The notes beneath the pieces were generated by a model. That model did no database searches. It worked only from the letters and a program-made list of their open reading frames with translations, and was not told the origin of the DNA. This document shows, piece by piece, positions 1-9,817 of a stretch of DNA of 64,000 nt. Source of the stretch: Massariosphaeria phaeospora (Eukaryota > Ascomycota > Dothideomycetes > Pleosporales); NCBI GenBank assembly GCA_011032825.1, contig JAADJZ010000006.1:806001-870000 (forward strand), given 5' to 3'. The position numbers and the translations under genes are program-made. The stretch's first letter is position 1; each line of letters opens with the position of its first letter.

Positions 1-1387
1 GATCTTGTTGAACTCTCTCCTGCTGCTGTTGCCGTAACATTTGTTCTTGTCTGTGTTGCTGCATCAAGGCGGCACTCTCTGCCTCTCTCCGCTTGGACGC
101 TTCGGCAGCCTCCAACTGGGCTTGTTTCTTCGCATGCGCCAGGCGTGCCTCTTCCTCCTTCTTCCTACTCTCTGCTTCATTATGGTTAACCCTAATAGTT
201 GCGATCGTCTTGAAGCGGGAGAAGGTTTGGGTATTGGCACCGGTGTGGGCCGCATGCTGCCCGTCATCTCCGCCAGACGCAGCAGCTATCTTGCTCGCTT
301 GATCCTCGTCGCCTGCTAACATGAAACATTGGACATCAGCAGCTTCGGCTTCATCGGCGGCCAGCTCAGCTGTGGTACGTTGACGCGTCTTACGCGTCGG
401 AGCCGGATTTTGATTGTTCGGATGTGTCACTGCGTCCATCAGCGCTACGGACTCGGCGTAACTCTTGACAGGCTCTAAATACAGCGGAGGGCAGATCTTT
501 TCGAGATATGCCGCCTCGAACTCGTGAACATTGCTGTCATCGAGGACCGTCTTCTGGCGTTTCGGGCTGCGACCCATGGGAAACGTCGGGGTTGGGGGGA
601 CCGATCCAAGTGGAGTTGGTGGGTTGCCAGCGGCGCGGCCAGCGCCCTGGTTCCGAGGTCGGTACGTTTGGATGTCTGGGAGAGGAGTGGTAGCCAACAG
701 CGCCATGTCCGCGTGGAAGCTTTGGGTGGTGGGAAATAGGACTACGGTAGCGATCCGGACTTTGGGGGGCTGCTTTTGAGATGTGGGCTGGCCCGGCGCG
801 GGCATGTTCTCCTTGTCGACATCTTTGTCCCCCTTGGGCTCGGATCCTTTTGCCTGGCCGTCAGCTTGATTTGGCTTCGCCGTGGATCGGGCGGGGTAGG
901 GCACATGAGGGGAAGGGGTGATGAAAGAGCTGGGGTTGTGAATGGAGAAGTTGTTGGCACCATTGGGGGCCGTGGCGCTGTTTCTTTCGCCCTTGGGCTT
1001 GATGCCTCCAGATTTGTGGTTGTGCACCTCGACAATGAGACAACCGTCGTAGAACTGTATGCCGAACTCGTAGAGCACATCAAGCATGTTGTGAGGTACC
1101 GTCTTTGCGCGCACGTGCTGCATGAGCTCCCTCATGGGACCGTTGTACGTGAAGTTGTCGCTGTGGTCATTCAGACGGAAGTGGTGCTCGTACATGTGCA
1201 CGCGAAACGAGATGCATTCGGGGCCGAAATTGCGCAGGATGTGCTGTTGGGTGATAACATAGGGCCTTTTGTCTTCCTTTGCCGTGCTAACCTCCATGTT
1301 GTTGGCTTTGGCCGTGGCGGCGCGGGGCAGAGACGGGCGCTGGGACTCGCGGCGCTGCGGGCGCACGGGACCAGCAACGGCCGACAT
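1..1387 (-). CDS. SPT20: Spt20, SAGA complex subunit (C-terminus off the left edge)
   Basis: Spt20 is a structural subunit of the SAGA histone acetyltransferase/coactivator complex in the nucleus. Reading the minus strand from the ATG at 1385-1387, one frame stays open to base 1, about 462 codons with no intron needed. After a short basic leader (RRESQRPSLPR) comes the Spt20 domain at about residues 42-125. It holds YVITQQHILRNFGPE, an HHFRLNDHSDNFTY stretch, MRELMQHVRAKTVPHNML and the diagnostic FYDGCLIVEVHNHKS. Farther on are an S/P-rich linker, an FSRFKTIATIRVNHNEAE segment typical of the family, and a long E/K/Q-rich coiled coil at the window edge. The frame is open upstream to a TGA near 1780 without another ATG, so a short upstream exon is possible. 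Family assignment is strong; the exact start and the missing C-terminus are uncertain. Confidence 0.88.
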   Translation of the reverse strand, partial: MSAVAGPVRPQRRESQRPSLPRAATAKANNMEVSTAKEDKRPYVITQQHILRNFGPECISFRVHMYEHHFRLNDHSDNFTYNGPMRELMQHVRAKTVPHNMLDVLYEFGIQFYDGCLIVEVHNHKSGGIKPKGERNSATAPNGANNFSIHNPSSFITPSPHVPYPARSTAKPNQADGQAKGSEPKGDKDVDKENMPAPGQPTSQKQPPKVRIATVVLFPTTQSFHADMALLATTPLPDIQTYRPRNQGAGRAAGNPPTPLGSVPPTPTFPMGRSPKRQKTVLDDSNVHEFEAAYLEKICPPLYLEPVKSYAESVALMDAVTHPNNQNPAPTRKTRQRTTAELAADEAEAADVQCFMLAGDEDQASKIAAASGGDDGQHAAHTGANTQTFSRFKTIATIRVNHNEAESRKKEEEARLAHAKKQAQLEAAEASKRREAESAALMQQHRQEQMLRQQQQERVQQD

Positions 1388-1805
1388 GACTATGCTGGCG
1401 ACTGTTATAGCCGGATGGGGGAGCGTAAGATCGACCGCGGCACGCGACAAGCTAGGGTTCCTGGGAAGGGTGTTGCGACGAGGTGCTGGCGCGGAGGGAA
1501 CGCGGTCGGCCGGCCCGAGAGTGGGCGCGACCTGGGGTAGCCCGTGGCGGCCAGGTGCACCTCGACGGATAGTTGTGGGGGGGTGGGAGAGCGAGTTGCC
1601 GGAGTCTTGGTGGGGCGTGTCGGCGGGGGTGTTCGTTTGTTGTGAGCGTGAGCAAGCGCTGGCGGCGGACAATGGGAAGTTTGCTGGAGAAGAGTGCTCG
1701 AGTGTTGTAACGCTGTTGTTGAGTGACCCGAAGTTGGGCCGGGCCAAGCGAGATGACTCAGCGGGGTGGGGGATGTGCACTCAGACCTGCTAGACTGACG
1801 ACGGT

Positions 1806-1837
<32 letters not shown>

Positions 1838-2435
1838 ACTGCACACTACGCATTTTAACAGGGCATATAAAATAACCAGATATAACGAATGTAACATCAC
1901 GCATTGCGCTGTGTATCTATTTCTTCTTCGCTCTGGGGAGCCGAGCACCCCCCATTGAACCATGGTTCATCGAGGTGACTCCTCCGTAAAGAGAAAACCA
2001 ATTGCGTGCATCTTATTTCATGACTTGGCAGTGCCCGTCGAATCTGGAGCGGCCACTGAAGTAAGCTGACAAGTACCTTGTCTCAACATTGCAGCGGTTA
2101 CTCTGTCAACAAACGTCATCATCGACCTTCCTTAAGCTTTCTAAACTCCTCTCAAACTACTAAGTGCCCATAAACCTACAACTATAGGCCTCGGCTTACT
2201 ATGGGCGTGGTTATGTGTCTATGCAGACACTATTAGATGTAGAGTAAGCACGCAGTATACAATACCTTGATAAAAGAGGACGATCAGGGTAAACCCTAGG
2301 ATATAAACCGAACTACCAAACCGCGAAAATCCATCCATAGTCGTCTTCGGCATCATCGTGATCTTCGTATCCTCATAACCGCACAACCTCATACCTACCT
2401 TGCCCCTCTATTTCTCCATCCTCTCCAAACCCCAC
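1388..2435. other. Intergenic, Spt20 promoter side
   Basis: This spacer contains the GACGGC microsatellite and then a more AT-rich stretch (1840-2440). I see no gene. The minus-strand frame upstream of the Spt20 ATG is open to about 1780, so part of this could be a 5' exon or UTR. Confidence 0.6.
1806..1835. repeat. (GACGGC)5 hexanucleotide microsatellite
   Basis: Five perfect GACGGC units lie in the spacer upstream of Spt20, preceded by degenerate GACGGT units. Confidence 0.95.
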
Positions 2436-2708
2436 CTACATCACCACACAACAACTCCCGCCCTTCTCCTTGCCCCGCGGCTCCGGCACGCGCACATGGT
2501 TCCTCGGCTCCTGTAAACGGTGAGCAGGCGCAAAAGACCGCACACTCTGCTGCGTAGGTCGCGCACGCACCTTTCTCGGAACCGGGTTCTCGACGCCGAC
2601 GCCGCAGTTATAGCATGCGGAGTGCTTGCAGCGCGGGTTAGCGCAGTGGTTCGTCGGGTCGCCGAGGCCGAAGTTTGTTTGGCCGCAGAAGCAGCAGTGC
2701 CAGCCCAT
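2436..2708 (-). CDS. Small zinc-binding protein with a C-terminal CaaX prenylation motif
   Basis: A single-exon 90-residue protein. Residues 1-37 carry W-x-C-x2-C, then C-x4-C-x-H-x2-C-x2-C (WHCCFC ... HCANPRCKHSACYNC), which resembles the small fungal zinc-ribbon/RanBP2-like proteins. The middle is basic and arginine-rich. The last residues are GGSCCVVM. CVVM is a canonical CaaX box with Met at the end, which in known substrates favours farnesyltransferase, and the adjacent Cys could be palmitoylated. I infer a membrane-anchored zinc-binding adaptor; its partner and role are unknown. The ATG at 2706-2708 starts right before the first Cys cluster, so the N-terminus looks complete. I cannot name a family member. 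Confidence 0.72.
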   Translation of the reverse strand: MGWHCCFCGQTNFGLGDPTNHCANPRCKHSACYNCGVGVENPVPRKVRARPTQQSVRSFAPAHRLQEPRNHVRVPEPRGKEKGGSCCVVM

Positions 2709-3503
2709 GATTGTAATAAAGAAGAAAAGATTTAGTGGAACGAAAACGGTTGGCCTGAGTTGGGACGGGACGTAGACTTGTTGCTGGTGGGATTGAGAGT
2801 AATGAGCGTATAATAGCGTCGGTGTGAGCGGGCTGTTGATAGGTGTAGATAGTACTGTACTTGTGATAGATAGATGTCTTTGCGGTATGAAAATTGTGTG
2901 GGTGATCGAGCAGAGGAAGATATATACAATACATTCTGTCTAGCGCGCTATACTTAGGTGAATCCACATCTCTTTGGCGTCAAACGTGGTTATCATTGGT
3001 GCGAAGAACAATGTCTTTGTTGGCGCGGGTGGGTGAATGAAGGCCGTGACATAGGGCATTGTGAAGGAGCGTGTCGACTGACTGTACTGACTAGCGATTG
3101 CTCCACCGACGCTTTAAACTGGATTGAATTGAACTGTTTTGCCAAAACCCCAGCGCGCTGCGCTTCCGAGACTTGAGTGCAGAGATGTAGCTATGCGATG
3201 GGCCTGATGTATGATAGGAATGTTGGATCCGAAGGCCGTTTTAGTACATAGAACGCCTGACTAGACGTACACTGTTAGCAAAAACCTTTGTCGTTGTATG
3301 CACAATGCCAGTGACGATCGGATGGGACTCGCCTAGCAGCACAAGAAACTAATACCTTGGCACTATTCTGTATGGTCGAAGTGCTTCGGGTCCTCTCGTG
3401 AGCGAGAGTACTATTCCTCGACAGGTTTTGTTAGTTAAACCACAGGAACTTGGTATGTCGTTCCCGCCTCCCAATCACCACTCACGTCCGGTGACCACAT
3501 TCA
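2709..3503. other. Intergenic
   Basis: No convincing gene. Short frames of at most about 110 codons overlap on both strands, without domains or splice signals that join them. Confidence 0.55.
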
Positions 3504-3994
3504 TCATTGTTTTTGCCCAAGCTTTTGTATAAAGTCGCTGGCTAGCTTTGTGACCTCATCTTCAGGCGAGGGCGCGCGTCCTCGGGACCGGTCGGTGTCC
3601 GTCGCTCGATCGTTGCCTTTCTGATCCGACGTCTCATTTGTCCCGCTACTGGCAACGGCAACGCTCAGTGAGTGCGACATTTTGTTGCTTGAGGCGCTAT
3701 CTTGGGTGTCTAAATCGTCATCAGAAACGTGGATTATAGAATGACGAAGGTTCGGTGGCTCGACTTACTATTTTCCATTTGGCTTGGAGACATATCGGTG
3801 AAGTTCGTTTCTGAACGGGAGATTGCCTGTGATGAAGTACGGCTGGCGAGTATCCAGCAGGCTACCAATGGAGATAAGATACCTGGAGGTGCTCCCGAGG
3901 TCATCTCCCGGTGACGTGAATAACCGACATCTTTCAGATCGCGACTGCCTCCATCGTGAGATCTCCCCGACCGATGCGGAGAAGCGACCGCCAT
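3504..3994 (-). CDS. Tentative two-exon hypothetical protein (143 aa)
   Basis: Exon 1 is 3769-3994 (ATG at 3992-3994) and exon 2 is 3504-3709. They are joined by a 59-nt intron (3710-3768) with donor GTAAGT, a CTGATGAC-like branch region and acceptor TTTAG. Splicing removes an in-frame stop and keeps one frame to the TGA at 3504-3506, 432 nt in all. The product is hydrophilic, with a Ser/Asp-rich middle and a C-terminus ending SPEDEVTKLASDFIQKLGQKQ (a short amphipathic helix). No domain is recognised. The case rests on the well-formed intron and frame rescue. It could still be chance. Confidence 0.35.
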
Positions 3995-6266
3995 GGAATT
4001 CGCTCGGAAAGTCCAACAGGTACGTCAGCGTATTAAAATGAACATGGTATGCCAATGAGGGTACAGGTAGCATAGATAACTAAGCTCTCTTCTCCTTCAT
4101 TAAGACAGTGGACCGCCTTGGTCCGCAGTCCTAGGCGGCGTTCGCAAACGTCGGGCTATGAGATGGGAACCTGCAAACGATAAGATGTTGAAGTTGGCCG
4201 AACGCTTATGTGATGTTCAATGTTTCCCTGATCGTCGAGAGTTTAAGAAGATGCCGACAGTTAGATATACTGAGCACGAAGCTGACGCGCCTTCATCGCC
4301 CTTAGGTTATCTCCGAATGGATCGCCGCGGCCGACTAGACATGCTCGTGGCTACACACGGCCCCCGCTTTTGAGCTACAGCAAGGTGGTGTCTTACAAAA
4401 AGCTAGATGACAGGTGAAGAACATAGAATCTTCTCGCCTTGCTTCCTGCCTATCGTCGTGTCGACACGAGAGCTCGATTTGAGTCATGGAGTGGACCACT
4501 CTAGGGTTCATATCATTGGCCAGCGCGTCTACGCAAGAGAATGGTGGCACGACGGGCTCCAGTAGGATGAGAATGGACTTAGCAGGTACTCCTGTTGTCC
4601 AAACGTAGTTTCTCGATGGTGCGAACTAGAACACCTGGGGGCACCCTGACGGGACGGTACCCGTGGACGCTCACAACAACCCGCGTGAAGTCAGGTGTCA
4701 CTTGAGTGACTTCGCTCCATCGGGTTCCCGCCGTATCGGCCAAGGGTCGAGCAACCGCGTACACGGTTTGGGCTCAGACGGTACAGGACAGCCATATCCT
4801 TTGCGTGCGGCACGTATGGCGGAAGGATGATGATGCAGGTGCACCGCCGTCGATGGTATTGGACCTGGCAACATGTCTCACCCTCTTAGCATCGCTTCCC
4901 CACGACAGAGCTCCCCTCGCGGGTCTCCAGTTCCTTTGCGGGATAGCGCGCGCCCACTGTCCGAACCTGGGGTTGACGGAGTGGCGAGCAAGCCGGAGAG
5001 GACTGTGTCGGCATGAACATGGCTTGAAGGTGCACGTTGACAGGCGTCGAGACAGGCGCGAGGGGGGGCCTTAGGTCTTCTGGAAGACTCGACGTGAAAC
5101 CGTCTGAAAGATTGACAGGACAACTCAGCAGGGCCAAAACGCAAGGTGACGTCCGTTGACAAGCAGCGTGACTGATTGCAAAGGTCGACCGAGCTGCATG
5201 AGCGCGCATGGCGGGAGCTGTGCTGGAGACTGCTGAAACGGTGCTGTATGTGAGTACCCACCCGGGCAATAGGAACAAGCTCAACAAGCTCGTTGTGTGA
5301 CTGGCGGTGCACGTATGGAGGATGAGCTGGTGAGCGAAAACCTGACGGGCACATATCAGCCCACCGAGGGGGTCGTCTCTCGAGGACGCACTCGGTGCGA
5401 CGGCACGCGCTGTGCTGAAAGCCGCCGCCAGCTGGTGCACAGATGAACAATGTGGGATGAAGGGTGCGGGGGCGGCCTTCACATGAGGTGCGCGGTGCAG
5501 CGATGCACAGGTGGGCGGTGGGCCGAAACTCCTCCCGCCTCACCCTTCACCAGCTCGGCCGCACGGGCCCGTAGCCGCTCCGGGCGCCGGTGTTTTCGCT
5601 CCGTCCCGAGCTGCATCGACGTGCATCGTCAAAGCCTTCAAAGCATCGTTCGTCAACGCATCTCGCGCCCACACGACCCCGGCCAGCAGCGCTTCCTGCT
5701 CGCGGCCAAAGCAGCAGCCATGGCCCGTTCTGCGCTACTGCATAGCACCGCGCGCTATCGGTATGGCAAGGTAGCAGTCTGTGTAGCCGTGGCCGCTTTT
5801 GTGCCACCCACCCCACTGCTGGGGCGTGGACGTGCAGCTCACGCGTCCCCTCACTGCTCTCCCTTCAGTCGCACAGGCGCAATTCGATCCGATTGAGTGA
5901 CACGGTGCTGCTTTGTCTCGGCAGCATCCGACTAGGTACTGCGTATTTCTCCCTTGCCGCCCGGATCGATTGCACCCTGTGCTGCTAAACCTGTTTGCGT
6001 TTCCTATCTTTACTACTCTCCTCTTCTCCCATGTGCCAGTATCCATCTGAATCCAACAACTTCATACGCCGTGGCCCTCCCGAGCAGGCATCGTTCTAGC
6101 CATCACTTATGTGGTCTCCGCTCGACTGTCTGTTCAACACTCACCCGGCCTACTAATCCATTCTTTTTTGCCCCCTTCCACCTTCTACTGGCAGAAGTGA
6201 GTTTGAATGTCGACTTCCCGCTTCGCATCGCCTTCTCTCGACTGCCACTGAGCAAAACCACTCGTA
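3995..6266. other. Long intergenic region upstream of the 7TM-RGS gene
   Basis: The region is GC-rich with several overlapping open frames on both strands (up to 221 codons at 4878-5543, minus). Their translations are Arg/Pro/Ser/Cys-rich without recognisable domains, so I do not call them. The last few hundred bases before 6267 are pyrimidine-rich (CT tracts), which fits a fungal promoter and 5' UTR. Confidence 0.5.
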
Positions 6267-8119
6267 ATGATCGAAATGGCGCCCATTCTGACCCACCGAG
6301 CCATTGATGGCGGCAATGCGAACCTAGACGCCCTTGGAGTCGCGTACGTTGTTGTCGCTATAGTGTACACACTTATTCTGTCTGCAGAGCTTTATCTGCT
6401 CTATCGTCATCGTCTGGCATTCTGCGTACGAATCCGGAGTATCAAGGTCGTCTTCGCGGCGGTGTCGATGCTTCACATATACCTCATTCTCGTCCTCCTG
6501 GTCTACCCTCAAAACGGCCTCTTCCCTTGCTCAGCCGAGTTTTGGGTTATGTCGGTCTTTCTTCCATCTGGAATGGCTTTCTTCCAAGGTAGGACCCAAT
6601 TCTCCCACGGCAGGTAGCTAGTTACTAACTTCCAACAGCCTGCAACGCGAGAGTCTTGACGGCCTACGAGAGTCAGCGGCGACTACGAAGAAACTTCCTT
6701 GAAGGTGCTCGGAAGAAGAGATTGTCTTTCACTCCTCGCGGGCTCTACACGGCCTTTAGCGACCTCGATGCTGCATCCAAGGTGTACTTGGGGACGATCG
6801 TAGGACTGATCATCTCAGTAAGCAAATCAGGTCGCGCATAATATTCCTCAGGATCTGCTTTCTAATAACAGCAGTTTGCTCCTGCCCTTGTACTATTTTT
6901 TGGTTCGCGACGTTTTCATGCAGCATATGGGCTCTTCGGGCCCGTCACGGACGCGGTCCAATGTCGGCGAGGTGCCGAATGGTGAGTCTTATTTTGACTC
7001 TCTGAGAACCTCACTAATAGGTTCCTAGGGTGCCATCTATCTTCGTGCAGCTATTCTGGACAGCTATCGTAGGCCCCTGGATCTTGTGGAAGATTCGACG
7101 AATAAACGACGTCCACTATTGGGCATGGCAAACTCGATTGGCCGTTATTGCGGGGTAAGTTTCCAAGTATAGTCTGTACAGTATTGATACTGACGAAGAA
7201 ACATAGGCTACCGGGCACGCCGCTATGGATGGCATTCACGTACTCCAAGCTCCCCGCGATGGTCTCTCTGAACAAATATTTCGCGCCCGCTGGCTGGTAA
7301 GCTCTCGTACCAGTGCACTAACGATTTTCCGTCATGTTGAGCTAACTCTGTGTCAACCGCAGGTTCATCCCTTCTCTGATTGTTTGTCAGCAGGTTCTCA
7401 TTGTTATCCCACTTCGCGATGCATACAAGTCACAGCCACGCCGAGCCTCGATTTCTTCATCCACGGAAGAAACTCTCTCATCTGAATCATCGTCTATCTC
7501 CAAGAAATCTCCACAAGTCGTGCTTAGCAAGGAATTGAAACCGAAAGCTTCCATGCAGGCGCTCGAATTCAGCATTGAACACAGCATCGAGCCGCTGATT
7601 GCGTGGACCGCATCCCGCGAGTTCACGGCCGAGAACACCATCTTCCTTCGCGAAGTACGGAACTTCAAGAAGAAATGGGCCGCCCTTCGGAGTGTTACAA
7701 CCGCGCAAAGGCGACAGATGTTTACCGATGCATCGCTCATCTTCTTCACCTTGGTGAATCCCTTCACAGCCGAGACACCTATCAACATCGAGTACAAGAT
7801 CTTTCGATCTCTCCAAAGCACGTTTGCGACAGTCGAGTATGATCCCTACATGCCCAGTGACTCAACAAATCGTTCACAGTCGCCGGTGATGAGGGAAAAC
7901 GTGGTATGCCCATGGGAGGATACGCTTAGCCGTCCAGCGAGTATCGACTCGGACACGAGCACTTCCAGCGCCTCCAGCTCCACAAGGAGTATTGTACCGA
8001 GCCAGTTTACGGAAGAAGTGTTCGATGCTGCATTTGAAAGCATCAAGTATCTTGTGTTCACCAACACTTGGCCAAGGTATGTTGAGGCGGAATTGTCAGG
8101 GATTCCATTTACGCCTTAG
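6267..8119 (+). CDS. Seven-transmembrane protein with C-terminal RGS domain (GprK/Rgs7-like)
   Basis: Six exons: 6267-6588, 6639-6817, 6872-6981, 7029-7154, 7207-7296 and 7363-8119. The introns are 47-66 nt and the frame is continuous, giving 527 residues. Residues 1 to about 300 contain about seven hydrophobic helices. Examples are the first, around AYVVVAIVYTLILSAELYLL, and the last, before the basic RDAYKSQPRR turn. A Ser-rich linker follows. At about 338-522 an RGS fold can be read (ALEFSIEHSIEPLIAW ... FKKKWAAL ... FTEEVFDAAFESIKYLVF) with a 50-residue Ser/Thr-rich insertion before the last helices. RGS domains accelerate GTP hydrolysis on G-alpha. The 7TM-RGS layout is that of fungal GprK/Rgs7-type proteins, which couple sensing to desensitisation at the plasma membrane. 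The ligand is not predictable. MIEMAP and MAP starts are both possible. Confidence 0.88.
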
Positions 8120-8853
8120 GAGAGAAGCTGGGAATCACAGCCAACACCATCTATCGAAGCGGAGCGCACTATCAATCATACCACATTGGATAATCACCGG
8201 AGATCTGGGCATGCTCACCTCCTTCATAATACGTCCTCCAGCTTTTAGGCTGGGCGAAAACCCGCGATCGGCTAATAAGGTGCTGTCCATGGTCTGGTAC
8301 CACGATCTTGTTCATATACACCCTCTTACATTTTCTGTTTACTTTTCTTCCACTCATTAGACCAAGTCGCCGCGCTTCGGTTCGGTTCGGTCCAGTTTGG
8401 CGGTGTTTTTCGGCGGGTACAAAAGTGCGACTAGCAGCGCAAGAGCGTCTTTTGGGGAAATGGCTTGGTGTTTGTTGTGAGCAAAGGGACGCTTTTCCGG
8501 TTATTGGAAATTCGCATAGGATGATGACCTGGGACGGTATTACGGTTGAGATGGGTTCAGCAAGCGATTGCGCAAGTATTCTATATTCACACGACTTTTC
8601 GGGGATTCGAGCAGGATAGGAAATACCCTGAAATTGCACCTTTTTCACTTCTGCTGTCAACTTACCACTCCAATCCATCCCATCCCATCATCACCTTTCG
8701 GAGATGAGATGGACTAACCAACCCATCCGTTGTACTCCGTACAGCGACAGAAGCTCAAACATTCACTACTAACCAAATCCGGCCCTCCGTTCCCCTCCGT
8801 TTCCAAAGCAGAACGCGGAGCCAGATCGATCGTTTCCGTCCCCGAAAGAAGTC

Positions 8854-8880
8854 GGGCTGGGCTGGGCTGGGCTGGGCTGG
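8854..8880. repeat. (GGGCT)5 pentamer microsatellite
   Basis: Five tandem GGGCT units plus a partial one; the same unit recurs at 9132-9164. Confidence 0.95.
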
Positions 8881-9131
8881 AACTGACGCGGAGCCGTCGC
8901 TTCCTTGTCTTGAACCAAACGCCGGGTTCATGGACTGTGGCAGTCCCGGGAGTGGGCATCTGAGACGTGCAGCGCCGCGCGCGGCAGTAGGCGAGGGCTG
9001 GGATGTCTATGCGGGAGTGCTCAGTGGGGGGCAGTTCATGCGGGGTCCTCGCCCGGTTCGGTGGGATAGGAATGCTATTTTTGCTATGCATTGTTGGTGA
9101 TGGGTTGATAAAGGGAGGGGTTGTTTGGGAT

Positions 9132-9164
9132 GGGCTGGGCTGGGCTGAGCTGAGCTGGGCTGGG
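9132..9164. repeat. GGGCT/GAGCT pentamer microsatellite
   Basis: Mixed GGGCT and GAGCT units in tandem, an interrupted version of the array at 8854-8880. Confidence 0.9.
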
Positions 9165-9340
9165 GCGAAGTGGGGGGCGGATTGGCGGTGGTTTATTTGT
9201 ATTGGAAAAGGGGAAGTCAAGTACATCTAAAGGCAAAAGTTACGATTCTGATTGTGAAGGAAAACTGGAAAGAGATGAGGGAGTTCAAGGCTGCGAGAAC
9301 AGGTCGCGTTGTCGGTCCACTTGCTAACGCTAACTACCAA

Positions 9341-9389
9341 GTCTGTCTGTCTATCTATCTATCTATCTATCTATCTGAAAAGACAGACA
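9341..9389. repeat. (TCTG)n(TCTA)n compound repeat with inverted tail
   Basis: TCTG units run into about seven TCTA units, then a short GAAA spacer and AGACAGACAG. The tail is the reverse complement of the TCTG part, so the element could fold into a hairpin. Confidence 0.9.
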
Positions 9390-9817
9390 GTTATTTGTTC
9401 CATGGAATTCCCGACACCTACGCAAGCCTCGGAAATCCAAACCCGGGTAGACTAATCGACTAAACTCAGCTTTACGAAGCAAGTTACGATGAGATGAGAA
9501 ACTATCACAAGGGTAATTTATAGCGTGAGAATCTCCTAGCACACGATACTTACCTATAGGCAAACGATCCAAGGCATCTCCTGTTGCAGGTCCCGCATCG
9601 CAGACGAGTGACAAGATAGGTCGTTGGAAAGGAGCAGTGTAGGGACTGTCCACACATACAAGATAAGTAATGTACTAACTCTGAGTTGTGTGAAGAAATG
9701 TTCACGTTTAATCTAGACATTGAAAAGAGTGATTGAATGGTAAAATTGCTGTAGTTGGTATATTTAGTAGTCATATTTGTGCTTCTATCCGTTACCATCA
9801 CTTAGCTTGTTCAGCCT

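Larger units (their letters stand above)
8120..9817. other. Intergenic with several microsatellites
   Basis: This spacer lies between the 3' ends of the 7TM-RGS and RING genes. No gene is seen. It carries pentamer and tetramer repeats listed separately. Confidence 0.6.

Noticed and set aside
776..1540. 254-codon open frame on the plus strand
   Set aside because: Antisense to the Spt20 coding region, whose minus-strand translation matches the family; the plus frame has no domain.
4878..5543. 221-codon open frame on the minus strand
   Set aside because: Arg/Ser/Cys/Pro-rich GC noise with overlapping frames on both strands and no domain or splice support.
8854..9389. Repeat clusters considered as a CRISPR-like array
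   Set aside because: Simple pentamer and tetramer microsatellites without spacers, in a eukaryotic genome.
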